Shown: positions 43,546 through 53,043, counted from the stretch's first letter. The stretch: DNA of 64,000 nucleotides from JAZTZP01 sp045637525 (GCA_045637525.1 JAZTZP010000119.1:1-64000); one strand, 5' to 3'. Numbers and translations: made by a program. Notes: generated from the letters alone by a model not told the origin.

Positions 43546-45018
43546 ATGTATAAAATAATTATGATAGATGACGAAGATATAATTCTTAATAACATTCCTC
43601 AGACAATTGACTGGAATTCATATGGGTTAGAGCTCGTTGCAACCTTTAATGATGCCGAGCTGGCTCTTAATTATATTGATTCCCATCCGGTAGACGGTAT
43701 CTTTACCGATATTCAGATGCCGGTAATAAGCGGCCTTGAGCTGGCACAGCACGTTTATCAGAATTACCCTAATATAGTCGTATTTATAATCTCGGCATAT
43801 TCAAATTTTGAGTATGCACAAGAAGCTATGAATTATAATGTTTTAGGTTATCTCCTCAAACCGTTAAATTTTAAAAACTTATCAGACGCATGCACAAAAA
43901 TGAAAGAAAAAATTGATAACATATATAAGTCAAATACTATATATTACCTTAATACTTCTCAGTGTCCGAATAAGCTCCAGAAGCTTATTTCCGACTATGT
44001 AAATAAAAAACAGACTAATCTCTTAGCTGATATTTCAAAATCCTTTGAAGAATATAATTATCATACCGATACACTCCAATTCCCATGTGGAATAATATCT
44101 GTAACAATCATAGATTTAGTAGAATATCTTACCGACACCTGGACACACGGCAAAGAGAATCTGTTTGTTGCATTAAACCGACTGATGGTATGCAATAATC
44201 TATACATCTTCCCGCTATATCAATCATTTGATAAAATTGAAATATTGCTATTATCTAAAACAACATCATTTCAGGAATTTCAAACCAACATAAACGAATT
44301 TAAAAATACTTATACAACGGACTGCTTTGAAAATCTGAATATTGTTATATCATTAGACCTTCTTGCAATATATAAATCTCTCAGAAATCTATGTTCTTCT
44401 ACAAGCTCAAACAATTACGGATTTCAGAAAATATTAAGCTACATTGTTTCCGGGAATGGAGCTTCAGCAATCACTACCTTTGATGATATGCTCAGCATTT
44501 GCACAGAAGATATACTTCCTGACTTAAGCAGTTTTCTGAATATAGAGCTTACAAATCAGATAGGTCTTGAGAATTTAAATAAATCAAATATATATCCCAA
44601 GACTAAATCAGCATTTACCCTGAATTACTCATATGATGAAACCTTAAGCATTATAAACAACGCTTCGCTATATTTTAAGACTATTAAAACAAACATATCA
44701 TCAATACATAAAGCCAAACAATATATAGACGAGCATTACAGTGAAAATATATCTCTTGCATTCCTTTCAGAGCTTGTATATATGAGTATATCTCAGTTTA
44801 CACGTACATTTAAAAAGGAATTTAATATTTCCTTTTTGAATTACCTTAATAAAGTAAGAATAAAACAAGCATGCAATTTATTAATATCAACTCAAAATTC
44901 ATCAAACACCATATGCGGTATGGTGGGATATACAAGCTACAGCTATTTCTCAAAAAAATTCAAGCAATATACGGGACATACAATAGCTGAATACAGACAA
45001 ATTTACAAAAACACCTAA
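43546..45018 (+). CDS. YesN-type response regulator with AraC DNA-binding domain
   Basis: 490 aa. The receiver domain (1-120) has DDED near 8-11, the phosphoacceptor Asp in GIFTDIQMPVISGLEL (about 55) and Lys of YLLKPLNF near 105. The middle 120-375 is a poorly conserved linker region. The C-terminal AraC-type double HTH (about 390-490) has NISLAFLSELVYMSISQFTR and the family signature VGYTSYSYFSKKFKQYTGHT. It is expected to bind the direct repeats at 41680-41713 and switch on the 29-kb minus-strand locus. GAGGTG lies 6 nt before the ATG. Confidence 0.92.
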   Translation: MYKIIMIDDEDIILNNIPQTIDWNSYGLELVATFNDAELALNYIDSHPVDGIFTDIQMPVISGLELAQHVYQNYPNIVVFIISAYSNFEYAQEAMNYNVLGYLLKPLNFKNLSDACTKMKEKIDNIYKSNTIYYLNTSQCPNKLQKLISDYVNKKQTNLLADISKSFEEYNYHTDTLQFPCGIISVTIIDLVEYLTDTWTHGKENLFVALNRLMVCNNLYIFPLYQSFDKIEILLLSKTTSFQEFQTNINEFKNTYTTDCFENLNIVISLDLLAIYKSLRNLCSSTSSNNYGFQKILSYIVSGNGASAITTFDDMLSICTEDILPDLSSFLNIELTNQIGLENLNKSNIYPKTKSAFTLNYSYDETLSIINNASLYFKTIKTNISSIHKAKQYIDEHYSENISLAFLSELVYMSISQFTRTFKKEFNISFLNYLNKVRIKQACNLLISTQNSSNTICGMVGYTSYSYFSKKFKQYTGHTIAEYRQIYKNT

Positions 45019-45096
45019 AAACGCAGCGCCATCAACCATGAAAATCAAGTGTTTTTTTTGCAAGCTATATATCTTTCATCATCTTTGATAACATAA

Positions 45097-45140
45097 AAAA
45101 TACGGATTGCCAAAAATCATTTTTCTGCAATCCGTATTTT
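45097..45140. terminator. Bidirectional terminator between the regulator and lysA
   Basis: AAAATACGGATTGC / GCAATCCGTATTTT, 14-bp perfect stem with an inner A/T-pairing loop; A- and T-runs at both ends serve the two convergent genes. Confidence 0.9.
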
Positions 45141-45165
45141 AAAAATTTGCTGAAACTATATAAAA

Positions 45166-46464
45166 TTACAAAACATCATTTGCAATCACATCATCATAAG
45201 TCTCACGCTTTATTATCACCTTCGACTCCGTCCCGGACAAAGCTATTACCGGCGGTCTCGGAATTCTGTTATAATTACTTGACATTGAATAATTATACGC
45301 ACCCGTCGCAAGTACCGCCAAAGTATCGCCGGTTTTTATCTCAGGCATCATTATATTTTCTATAAGCAAATCGCCCGATTCACAGCATTTTCCGGCAATC
45401 GTTACCTTTTCGACGTTTTCTGCATCTGCGTTGTTTGCAACTACCGCCGTATACTTTGCGCCGTACATGATATAACGCGGATTATCCACCATACCGCCGT
45501 CTACCGACACGTATTTTCTTACACCCTTTATGTCCTTCACTCCGCCTACCGTATAAAGCGTCACACCCGCCGGAGCAACAACAGAACGTCCCGGCTCAAT
45601 CAGAATTTTCGGAACCTTAATTCCCTTTTCCGCCGCTATTTCTTTAACAGTCGCCGAAACCTCTTTTATATATCTGTCATAAGGTACGGGGTCGTCCTCA
45701 TCTGTATATTTAATGCCGAATCCTCCGCCTAAGTTAAGCATATTTATCTCAAGCGAAAGCTTGTCCTTTATCTCTGAAACAAAGTCCATCATCACTCTTG
45801 CCGTTTCGCAGAAAGGCTCTATATCAAAAATCTGTGAACCGATATGACAGTGAACGCCGTCCACCTCTACATTGTTCATTTTCAGTGCCTTTTCGATAAT
45901 CTCAAAAGCCTCACCGTTTTCCAGCGCAAATCCGAATTTTGAATCTATCTGACCTGTTTTCACAAAGTCATGAGTATGAGCATCAACACCCGGCTTTATA
46001 CGAAACATTATTTTCTGAACAACACCGTTTTCTTCCGCTAAAGCGTCAAGCATTTCAAGCTCGTATATATTATCGCAAACTATGTGCCCCACACCGTTTT
46101 TCACCGCAAGCTCAAGCTCTGCTCTTGTTTTGTTATTTCCGTGGAAAAACACATTTTCCATAGGAAAGCCTGCTTTAACCGCAGTATAGAGCTCACCGCC
46201 CGATACAACATCAAGACCTAAGCCCTCCTCCGCAATAAGCTTGCAGGTATACAGTGAACAAAACGCCTTGCTTGCAAAAAGAACCATGCCGTTTCCATCA
46301 TAATACTTTTCAAGAGCATTTTTATATGTACGGCAGTTTTTACGCATCAGATCCTCGTCTAATACATAAAGAGGCGTACCATATTTGTTTGCAAGCTCCA
46401 CAGCATCGTGCGAGCCAATCATGAGATGATTATTCTTTACCGATAAGTTTTCAGATACTAACAT
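45166..46464 (-). CDS. lysA: Diaminopimelate decarboxylase
   Basis: Last enzyme of lysine synthesis: meso-diaminopimelate to lysine plus CO2, PLP-dependent, fold-type III (alanine-racemase-like barrel). 432 aa, normal length. PLP-lysine in GMVLFASKAFCSLYTC (about 66), HIGSQIFDIEPF near 207, phosphate-binding LNLGGGFGI (about 243-251), EPGRSVVAPAGVTLY and the catalytic GKCCESGD near 360. AAAGGAG lies upstream of the ATG. Separated from clpX by a terminator, with only about 90 bp of upstream DNA and no sign of a lysine riboswitch. Confidence 0.96.
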   Translation of the reverse strand: MLVSENLSVKNNHLMIGSHDAVELANKYGTPLYVLDEDLMRKNCRTYKNALEKYYDGNGMVLFASKAFCSLYTCKLIAEEGLGLDVVSGGELYTAVKAGFPMENVFFHGNNKTRAELELAVKNGVGHIVCDNIYELEMLDALAEENGVVQKIMFRIKPGVDAHTHDFVKTGQIDSKFGFALENGEAFEIIEKALKMNNVEVDGVHCHIGSQIFDIEPFCETARVMMDFVSEIKDKLSLEINMLNLGGGFGIKYTDEDDPVPYDRYIKEVSATVKEIAAEKGIKVPKILIEPGRSVVAPAGVTLYTVGGVKDIKGVRKYVSVDGGMVDNPRYIMYGAKYTAVVANNADAENVEKVTIAGKCCESGDLLIENIMMPEIKTGDTLAVLATGAYNYSMSSNYNRIPRPPVIALSGTESKVIIKRETYDDVIANDVL

Positions 46465-46493
46465 ATATGTTATTTCTCCTTTCGCATTTAAGA

Positions 46494-46536
46494 AAAAAGC
46501 GGGGCAAAACGAAAAACCCTTTTCGCATTACCCCGA
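46494..46536 (-). terminator. Terminator of tig-clpP-clpX
   Basis: Stem with CGGGG/CCCCG base and CGAAAA/TTTTCG top, followed on the minus strand by T6. It lies between the clpX stop and the lysA ribosome site. Confidence 0.7.
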
Positions 46537-46557
46537 TGACGTCTGTTAAATAAAGGC

Positions 46558-47823
46558 TTACACATTCTCTATCTGTGCAACACCCTGTCCCGACGCAATC
46601 TTTTTGCGTCTTCTGACAATGCGCGGCTCTGCTCCGTCTGTGATGCATTCCTTTGTTATTACAACCTTTTTAATGGTATTATCCGATGGACAATCGAACA
46701 TTATATCCATCATTGCATCCTCAACTATTGCACGAAGACCTCTTGCACCGGTGTTACGCTCAATTGCCTTGTCGGCAATCGCCTCAATCGCATCCTTTTC
46801 TATATCAAGCTCTACGCCGTCAAGCTCCAGAAGCTTCGTATACTGTTTAATAAGAGCATTTTTCGGCTCAGTAAGTATTGTGATAAGGGTTTCACGGTCG
46901 AGCTTATCAAGCTTTGCAAAAATAGGCAATCTTCCGATAAATTCAGGGATAAGTCCGAACTTCAACAAGTCCTGAGGAATAATCTTATCCAAAAATTCAC
47001 CGATATTCAGGTCTTTTTTGCTTTCTACCTCAGCACCGAAGCCTAAGCCGCCTTTACCTATTCTCTTGCCGATAATCTTTTCGATACCGTCAAATGCACC
47101 ACCGCATATAAACAAAATGTTTGTGGTGTCTATATGCAAAAGCTCCTGATGCGGATGCTTTCTTCCACCCTGAGGCGGAACAGATGCTTCTGTTCCTTCA
47201 AGAATTTTAAGAAGCGCCTGCTGAACACCCTCTCCGCTTACATCACGTGTGATTGACGGATTTTCGGATTTTCGTGCAACCTTATCAATTTCATCTATAT
47301 AGATAATACCTCTCTGTGCCGCTTCTATGTTATAATCGGCAGCCTGGATAAGCTTTAAAAGGATGTTTTCAACGTCCTCACCCACATATCCTGCCTCTGT
47401 AAGAGATGTAGCATCAGCAATTGCAAACGGTACATCAAGCACCTTTGCAAGGTTTTGTACCAAAAACGTTTTACCCGAGCCTGTCGGGCCTATCATAAGA
47501 ATATTGCTCTTTTGGAGCTCAACATCATCACTTGAATTATCATGTTCAATACGCTTGTAGTGGTTATATACCGCAACCGACAGGATTTTTTTCGCTCGTT
47601 CCTGACCAATTACGTACTGATCCAGAAATTCCTTTATCTCAGCCGGTTTGGGCAAGGAACCTGAGTCATACTCATGAGCCTCGTATCTGTCTGAAATAAT
47701 ATCGCCGCAAATCTTTACACAGTTATGGCAGATATATACTCCCTCCGGTCCGGCTATAAGCCCTTTCACCTCGTTGCTCGACTTTCCGCAAAAAGAACAT
47801 CTTTTTATTTTCTTATCACTCAT
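46558..47823 (-). CDS. clpX: ClpX, ATPase subunit of the Clp protease
   Basis: AAA+ unfoldase delivering substrates to ClpP. 421 aa. N-terminal C4 zinc finger (CSFCGKS ... CHNCVKIC, about 9-37), Walker A GPTGSGKT near 115, Walker B GIIYIDEIDKVA, pore loop GYVGEDVE, sensor-2 GARGLRAIVEDAM near 375. The IGF loop for ClpP docking is present in the GFGAEVESKK region (about 270). It follows clpP by 14 bp in the classical tig-clpP-clpX operon. Confidence 0.97.
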   Translation of the reverse strand: MSDKKIKRCSFCGKSSNEVKGLIAGPEGVYICHNCVKICGDIISDRYEAHEYDSGSLPKPAEIKEFLDQYVIGQERAKKILSVAVYNHYKRIEHDNSSDDVELQKSNILMIGPTGSGKTFLVQNLAKVLDVPFAIADATSLTEAGYVGEDVENILLKLIQAADYNIEAAQRGIIYIDEIDKVARKSENPSITRDVSGEGVQQALLKILEGTEASVPPQGGRKHPHQELLHIDTTNILFICGGAFDGIEKIIGKRIGKGGLGFGAEVESKKDLNIGEFLDKIIPQDLLKFGLIPEFIGRLPIFAKLDKLDRETLITILTEPKNALIKQYTKLLELDGVELDIEKDAIEAIADKAIERNTGARGLRAIVEDAMMDIMFDCPSDNTIKKVVITKECITDGAEPRIVRRRKKIASGQGVAQIENV

Positions 47824-47837
47824 TAAACCAATCTCTC

Positions 47838-48425
47838 CTATTTTTTACGGGAAATGATAACCTCGTCTATAAGACCGTAAGCTTTTGCCTCATCAGCAGA
47901 CATGAAGTTATCTCTTTCTGTGTCCGCCATAACCTTTTCAATAGGCTGTCCTGATCTTTCGCTCATTATCTTATTTAACTTTTCACGCATTTTAATAATT
48001 CTGTCCGCATGAATCTTAATGTCGGTTGCCTGTCCCTGCATACCGCCTAAAGGCTGATGTATCATAATTTCACTGTTCGGCAATGCGTATCTTTTTCCCG
48101 GAGCTCCCGCTGTAAGCAGAAATGCACCCATGCTTGCCGCCATACCTATGCAAATTGTAGATACATCACACTTAATGTACTGCATAGTGTCATATATTGC
48201 CATTCCGGCAGTTATTGAGCCACCCGGACTGTTGATATAAAGCTGAATATCCTTATCAGGGTCTTCTGCCTCCAGAAACAGCAACTGTGCAACAACAAGA
48301 CTTGCCGTCACATCATTAACTTCATCCGACAAAAATATTATTCTGTCCTTTAAAAGTCTTGAATAAATGTCATAAGAACGCTCTCCGCGATCTGACTGTT
48401 CTACTACCATAGGTACCAAACTCAT
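47838..48425 (-). CDS. clpP: ClpP, proteolytic subunit
   Basis: Serine peptidase forming the double heptameric chamber. 195 aa from ATG 48425, which follows AAAGGAA; the frame is open nine codons further but without homology. Catalytic Ser in GMAASMGAFLL (about 98), His in MIHQPLGGMQG (about 123), Asp in MSADEAKAYGLID (about 172). The SLVPMVVEQ start is the normal ClpP N-terminus. Confidence 0.97.
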   Translation of the reverse strand: MSLVPMVVEQSDRGERSYDIYSRLLKDRIIFLSDEVNDVTASLVVAQLLFLEAEDPDKDIQLYINSPGGSITAGMAIYDTMQYIKCDVSTICIGMAASMGAFLLTAGAPGKRYALPNSEIMIHQPLGGMQGQATDIKIHADRIIKMREKLNKIMSERSGQPIEKVMADTERDNFMSADEAKAYGLIDEVIISRKK

Positions 48426-48508
48426 AAAAATCATTCCTTTCCTTAAAGGCAAAAATCAAGAGAAATTTTATCGGAGAAGCGAAACACTCCTCCGATATCA
48501 AAACATAA

Positions 48509-49798
48509 TTATTTTACAACGGCATTATTAACTATCATTTCAACAGTCTTCTTCATAGCCATGTCCTTCTTAATGTTTTCCATCTCATCTTCGCCAATAT
48601 ACTCTTTGAGCTTATCAAGCTCCATATTATATTTCTTGGACATATCAACAAGGTTAAGCTCAAGCTCTTCAGGACCAATCTCAATGCCTGCGTCCTTCAT
48701 AACTGCTTCAACAACCAATGAACTGTTAAGCTGAATTACAGCCTGCTCCTTAAAGTTTTCACGCAACTGCTCCATAGTAGTACCGAGGTACTGCATATAC
48801 ATATCAAGACTCATACCCTGATACTGAAGTCTCTGAGCGAAATCAGAAACAAGTCTGTCTATCTGAGCCTCAATCATAGCTTCCGGAAGCTCAACCTCAG
48901 CAGCATCTACTACCTTCTTCATGATAGCATTTTCTGTTTCGTCCTTTGCTCTTTCCTCGTTTGACTTTGTAAGCTTAGCCTTTACATCTTCCTTGTACTC
49001 AGCGAGTGTGTCAAATTCACTTACCTCTGAAGCGAAATCATCATCAAGCTCAGGAAGCTCGCTCATCTTGATTTCCTTAACAGTTACCTTAAATACTGCC
49101 GGCTTACCTGCAAGCTCACTTGCATGATATTCTTCAGGGAAAGTAACGTTTACTTCTGTTTCCTCACCAAGCTTTGCGCCGATTAACTGCTCCTCAAAGC
49201 CCGGAATGAAAGCACCTGAACCGATTTCAAGGTCATAGTCCTCGCCCTTGCCGCCTTCAAATGCAACGCCGTCTACAAAGCCTTCAAAGTCAATCTTTGT
49301 AAGGTCGCCATTCTCAACTGCTCTGTCCTCGATTGTTATAACACGAGCGTTCTTTTTACGCTCTGCGTCGATAGCATTGTTAATATCTTCCTCTGTTACA
49401 TTATACTCTATCTTTTCAACTTCTATACCTTTATATTCGCCGAGTTTTACTTCAGGTTTTGTTGTAACAAGAGCAGTAAATACCACATCCTTGCCCTTTT
49501 CTATTTCGCCCTCAATATCAATCTCAGGCTTTGCAACAACATCAAGACCTGCTTCCTTAACTGCTGCATCATACGCTTCAGGTAATACGAGATTTATAGC
49601 ATCGTCATAGAATACTGCCGCTGTATACATCTTCTCAATAACAGGACGGGGTACCTTTCCCTTTCTGAAGCCCGGTACGCTGTACTTTGACTTATTCTTC
49701 AAGTAAACCTTATTTATTGCCTTTTCAAATTCCTCTGCCGATACCTCAAATACTACTTTTACAAGATTTTTTTCTACTTGTTCTGTTTTAACAGCCAT
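48509..49798 (-). CDS. tig: Trigger factor
   Basis: Ribosome-associated chaperone with peptidyl-prolyl isomerase activity. 429 aa from ATG 49798 (GAGGAGG 10 nt upstream). The ribosome-binding domain contains the signature GFRKGKVPRPVIEKMYT (about 43-60), an FKBP-type PPIase domain spans about 150-245 (GDLTKIDFEGFVDGVAFEGG), and the helical C-terminal substrate-binding arms fill the rest. First gene of the tig-clpP-clpX operon. Confidence 0.96.
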   Translation of the reverse strand: MAVKTEQVEKNLVKVVFEVSAEEFEKAINKVYLKNKSKYSVPGFRKGKVPRPVIEKMYTAAVFYDDAINLVLPEAYDAAVKEAGLDVVAKPEIDIEGEIEKGKDVVFTALVTTKPEVKLGEYKGIEVEKIEYNVTEEDINNAIDAERKKNARVITIEDRAVENGDLTKIDFEGFVDGVAFEGGKGEDYDLEIGSGAFIPGFEEQLIGAKLGEETEVNVTFPEEYHASELAGKPAVFKVTVKEIKMSELPELDDDFASEVSEFDTLAEYKEDVKAKLTKSNEERAKDETENAIMKKVVDAAEVELPEAMIEAQIDRLVSDFAQRLQYQGMSLDMYMQYLGTTMEQLRENFKEQAVIQLNSSLVVEAVMKDAGIEIGPEELELNLVDMSKKYNMELDKLKEYIGEDEMENIKKDMAMKKTVEMIVNNAVVK

Positions 49799-49857
49799 CT
49801 TGTGAAATCCTCCTCTTTCTTTTGTGTTTAGTAACACTTTTTAATCATAACTTATTT

Positions 49858-49886
49858 ATTATACCACAAAAATTTTTTTATTTCAA
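49858..49886 (-). promoter_or_regulatory. Sigma-A promoter of tig-clpP-clpX
   Basis: TTGAAA (49881-49886), 17 bp, TATAAT (49858-49863) on the minus strand, about 60 bp before the tig start. No CIRCE or CtsR-like repeat is evident. Confidence 0.8.
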
Positions 49887-49924
49887 TGGTTTTTTTAAAA
49901 AACTTTTATTTTTTTTCGGAAAAA

Positions 49925-50548
49925 TTACTTAATTTCCCATTCTATATTGCCTGCAACACCGCTTGTCATGCCCTTACGATTCTCATCAGGACGAAGTGCA
50001 TTTCCGAGGCAGGTGCCTAAGCTTCTGAATACTGCCTCCCATATATGGTGGCCGTTTTCACCTCTGTACACATCAACATGAAGCGTACAGCTTGCCCCCT
50101 GCGAAAAGCCGAGAAGGAAGGTTTCTAAATCTTCTTTATACATTCCCTCTGTTTCATCAGCCGGCTTTGTGTCGTGATAGTCTATACAGAAGTACGGACG
50201 GCTTTCAAAGCTTATTGCACTTTCCGCCTTTGCCTCATCTATAATGCCGATACCGTCACCGAAGCCCGGTACACCCGCATCACGGTTGTCCGTAACATAC
50301 TTTAAAACCGCACGTCCGAGAGCCATACCTAAATCCTCACAGATTAAGTGAGTGAGCACAAACTCATCAAGCTTTACATCTGTTGTTATATTCATACCGC
50401 TCCGCCATGCTATATGCTCAATCATATGATTTAAAAACGGTATTGTGGTGCTGATATATTTTCTGTAATCGGGACGGATTTTTCCGAAACCCAGCTCTAC
50501 CGTCATTTGCGATTCGGTTGTTTTTCTCGTTACTTTTATATCTTTCAT
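49925..50548 (-). CDS. hisB: HisB-like imidazoleglycerol-phosphate dehydratase, divergent
   Basis: 207 aa, slightly longer than typical bacterial HisB dehydratases (about 195). Family landmarks: FLNHMIEHIAW (the usual FLDHML), GYxGxG-like GFGDGIGIIDEA, SRPYF, TLHVDVYRGENGHHIWEAVF and LRPDENRKGMTSGVAG. The second manganese-binding motif, usually DHHTVED, reads LTHLICEDLG: the first His and the Glu align, but the second His is replaced by Leu. The enzyme may be a divergent paralogue rather than a regular histidine-pathway dehydratase. Overlaps hisD by 4 nt; no other his genes are nearby. Confidence 0.75.
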   Translation of the reverse strand: MKDIKVTRKTTESQMTVELGFGKIRPDYRKYISTTIPFLNHMIEHIAWRSGMNITTDVKLDEFVLTHLICEDLGMALGRAVLKYVTDNRDAGVPGFGDGIGIIDEAKAESAISFESRPYFCIDYHDTKPADETEGMYKEDLETFLLGFSQGASCTLHVDVYRGENGHHIWEAVFRSLGTCLGNALRPDENRKGMTSGVAGNIEWEIK

Positions 50549-51843
50549 TTTCTTTCCTTTACTGCTAATCCGTGTGTATCAAAACCTTCAAATTCAGCAA
50601 ACTTCGCCGCATAACCGCGAACCTTTTCAAAGCCGGCCTTAGATGCATAACCCACAGATGAGCGCTTAAGAAAGTCGTTTACCGATACGCTTGAATAGGT
50701 CTTTGCAAAACCGCCTGTCGGAAGAATTGCATTAGGGCCTAAAACAAAGTTACAAAGTGTTACCGGGGTATATTCGCCGAGAAGAATTTCTCCTGCGTTC
50801 TTAATAAGCGGCAACACATCAAACGGCTTTTCTGTCATAACCTCCATATGCTCCGGAGCGTATTCATTTACGAACTCTATCGACTCCTCAAGAGAATTTG
50901 TTATAACCGCACCGCCGTAGGTTGTGAGATTTGTCGTTACAAATTCGCGGCGTTTATCCGAAATCTTTTCTAACTGTCTGTTTACAATCTCCACAGCTTT
51001 TTCAACAAGCTCTGCCGAGTTTGTAACAAGAAGTGCCGCACTGTCCGGGCCGTGCTCTGCCTCTATCATCCAGTCAAGGGCAACCTTTTCCGGATCAGCC
51101 TTTTCATCTGCAAGAACTATTATTTCACTCGGGCCTGCCGGAAGACCTGCATCTATGTAATTCGCTAAAACTCTCTTCGCAGCTGTTGCATAGCTGTTTC
51201 CGGGGCCTATTATCTTATGACACTTAGGAATAGTCTCTGTTCCGTAAGCAACAGCCGCAACCGCCTGTATTCCGCCTACTTTATAAATCTCCGTTATTCC
51301 TATAATCTTCGCCGCCGCAAGGATTGCGTCGTCTACATTTCCCTGTTCATTCGGCGGTGTCACAACAACAATCTTCGGGACCTTCGCCACCACAGCCGGA
51401 ATACCGAGCATACATAAAACCGATGGGAAGCTTCCCTTTCCGTGAGGTACATAAAGGCATACGTCAACGATAGGAGTTGTCTTTTCACCTACCATAAGTC
51501 CGTCATCAACCATTGTAAACCACATTTCCTCCGGAAGCTGTTTTTCATGGAAATCATAAATATTTTTGTATGCGTACTCAATAGCCGCTCTTGTCTCGGC
51601 GTCACAGTTTTCGTAGCCCGCTTCAATCTCTTCGGGCGTAACCTTCATTGTATCGGCTGTAAGCTCTACACGGTCAAACTTCTTCGTATATTCCAAAACA
51701 GCCTCATCGCCTCTTTTTCTGATGTCGTCTGAAACTTCCTTTGCAATTTTCATTTGCTCCGTAATATCAAGTTCCGCACGACGCATCACAAATTCCTTTT
51801 GCTCCGCTGTCATTTCCGACAGCTTATAAATATTTGGTGTCAT
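50545..51843 (-). CDS. hisD: Histidinol dehydrogenase family protein
   Basis: NAD-dependent four-electron oxidation of L-histidinol to histidine in the standard family. 432 aa from ATG 51843 (AAAGGAA 8 nt upstream). Motifs: CLYVPHGKGSFPSVLCMLGI, KIIGPGNSYATAAKRVL (about 217-233), PAGPSEIIVLAD, WMIEAEHGPDSAALLVT (about 268-284) and NEYAPEHMEVM with the catalytic Glu-His. Clearly HisD-like but with several unusual positions. It sits 24 bp after dnaJ in the same orientation, so a chaperone-hisD-hisB transcript is likely. Confidence 0.85.
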   Translation of the reverse strand: MTPNIYKLSEMTAEQKEFVMRRAELDITEQMKIAKEVSDDIRKRGDEAVLEYTKKFDRVELTADTMKVTPEEIEAGYENCDAETRAAIEYAYKNIYDFHEKQLPEEMWFTMVDDGLMVGEKTTPIVDVCLYVPHGKGSFPSVLCMLGIPAVVAKVPKIVVVTPPNEQGNVDDAILAAAKIIGITEIYKVGGIQAVAAVAYGTETIPKCHKIIGPGNSYATAAKRVLANYIDAGLPAGPSEIIVLADEKADPEKVALDWMIEAEHGPDSAALLVTNSAELVEKAVEIVNRQLEKISDKRREFVTTNLTTYGGAVITNSLEESIEFVNEYAPEHMEVMTEKPFDVLPLIKNAGEILLGEYTPVTLCNFVLGPNAILPTGGFAKTYSSVSVNDFLKRSSVGYASKAGFEKVRGYAAKFAEFEGFDTHGLAVKERK

Positions 51844-51867
51844 GGCAAAAATTCCTTTCATTATATT

Positions 51868-53010
51868 TTATGAATTGTGTAAATCATTTAAAAACTCTTT
51901 TGCTTTGTCCATAAATGATTTTCTTTGCTTATAATTTTTATCCTCGTCAAATTCCATAAGGATTTCCTTTTGCTTCTGAGTAAGATTTTTCGGTACCTCA
52001 ACCTTAATCTTTACAAACAAATCGCCTCTGCCTCTGCCGTGAATTTCAGGGACTCCCTTGCCTCTGAGCCTGAATACGGTTTCGCTCTGCGTTCCCTCAG
52101 GAATGTCATATTCAACGGTTCCGTCCAATGTCGGCACCTTAACTGTTGCACCAAGTGCCGCCTGAACAAAAGATATGGGCATATCAAGATACAGATTTAC
52201 TCCCTCACGCTTAAACAGCTTATGAGGACGAACTCTCATCGTTACAAGCAAATCTCCAGGTGGTCCGCCTTTTTCACCCGGCTCACCCTTTCCTGATACC
52301 TGCATTGTTACGCCGTTATCAACACCTGCCGGAATGGTAACCTCAACAGCCCCGGTCTTACGCACCTTACCCGTTCCGCGACAATCCTTGCAAGGCTCTT
52401 TTATTATCTTACCCGTTCCCCGGCAATCCGGACACGTACCCATGTTTGTCATGTAACCGAATGGTGTACGCACCTGTGTACGCACCTGGCCGGTACCGGA
52501 ACACTTAGAACACGTTACAGCCGATGTACCGGGTTTTGCACCCGTTCCCTTACATGTTTCACACGTATCCTGCTTTGTAACGCTTATTTTCTTCTTACAG
52601 CCAAATACAGCTTCTTCAAAATCTATGTCTACCATCTGACGGACATCACTTCCCCGTCTCGGTCCGTTTCTTCTCGAACCGCCGAAGCCGCCAAATCCGC
52701 CGCCGAACAAATCACCTAAAATATCGCTGAAATCAAAGCCACCGAAGCCACCGCCGAAGCCGCCGCCCGCTCCGAAGTTCGGATCCACACCGGCGTGACC
52801 GTATGCATCGTATTTCTGACGTTTGTCGCTGTCACTCAAAACTGCATAAGCTTCATTCACTTCTTTGAATTTTTCTTCTGCCTCTTTATCGCCCGGATGC
52901 AGATCGGGATGATATTTTTTCGCTTCACGTCTGAACGCTTTTTTGAGTTCATCGTCCGTCGCGCCCTTGCTTACTCCAAGCACTTCATAATAATCTCTTT
53001 TATCTGCCAT
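51868..53010 (-). CDS. dnaJ: DnaJ (Hsp40) co-chaperone
   Basis: 380 aa, type I DnaJ. J domain 1-70 with HPD in KKYHPDLHPGDKEAEEKFKE. A Gly/Phe-rich region (GAGGGFGGGFGGFDFSDILG) follows, then four CxxCxGxG zinc repeats (CETCKGTG, CSKCSGTG, CPDCRGTG, CKDCRGTG, about 148-215) and the C-terminal substrate-binding domain. Its own promoter (53044-53072) with a palindromic spacer follows a terminator after dnaK, so it is expressed separately from hrcA-grpE-dnaK as well as possibly by read-through. Confidence 0.97.
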   Translation of the reverse strand: MADKRDYYEVLGVSKGATDDELKKAFRREAKKYHPDLHPGDKEAEEKFKEVNEAYAVLSDSDKRQKYDAYGHAGVDPNFGAGGGFGGGFGGFDFSDILGDLFGGGFGGFGGSRRNGPRRGSDVRQMVDIDFEEAVFGCKKKISVTKQDTCETCKGTGAKPGTSAVTCSKCSGTGQVRTQVRTPFGYMTNMGTCPDCRGTGKIIKEPCKDCRGTGKVRKTGAVEVTIPAGVDNGVTMQVSGKGEPGEKGGPPGDLLVTMRVRPHKLFKREGVNLYLDMPISFVQAALGATVKVPTLDGTVEYDIPEGTQSETVFRLRGKGVPEIHGRGRGDLFVKIKVEVPKNLTQKQKEILMEFDEDKNYKQRKSFMDKAKEFLNDLHNS

Positions 53011-53043
53011 ATTATCATAGCCTTTCGTTAATCTGACAAGTCT

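Noticed and set aside
45019..45165. Lysine riboswitch or other leader near lysA
   Set aside because: This gap is downstream of lysA and holds only the bidirectional terminator; the true lysA leader is about 90 bp and mostly the clpX terminator, too short for an L-box.
46451..46648. 65-codon minus-strand gene across the clpX end
   Set aside because: It overlaps clpX out of frame and the terminator; no support.
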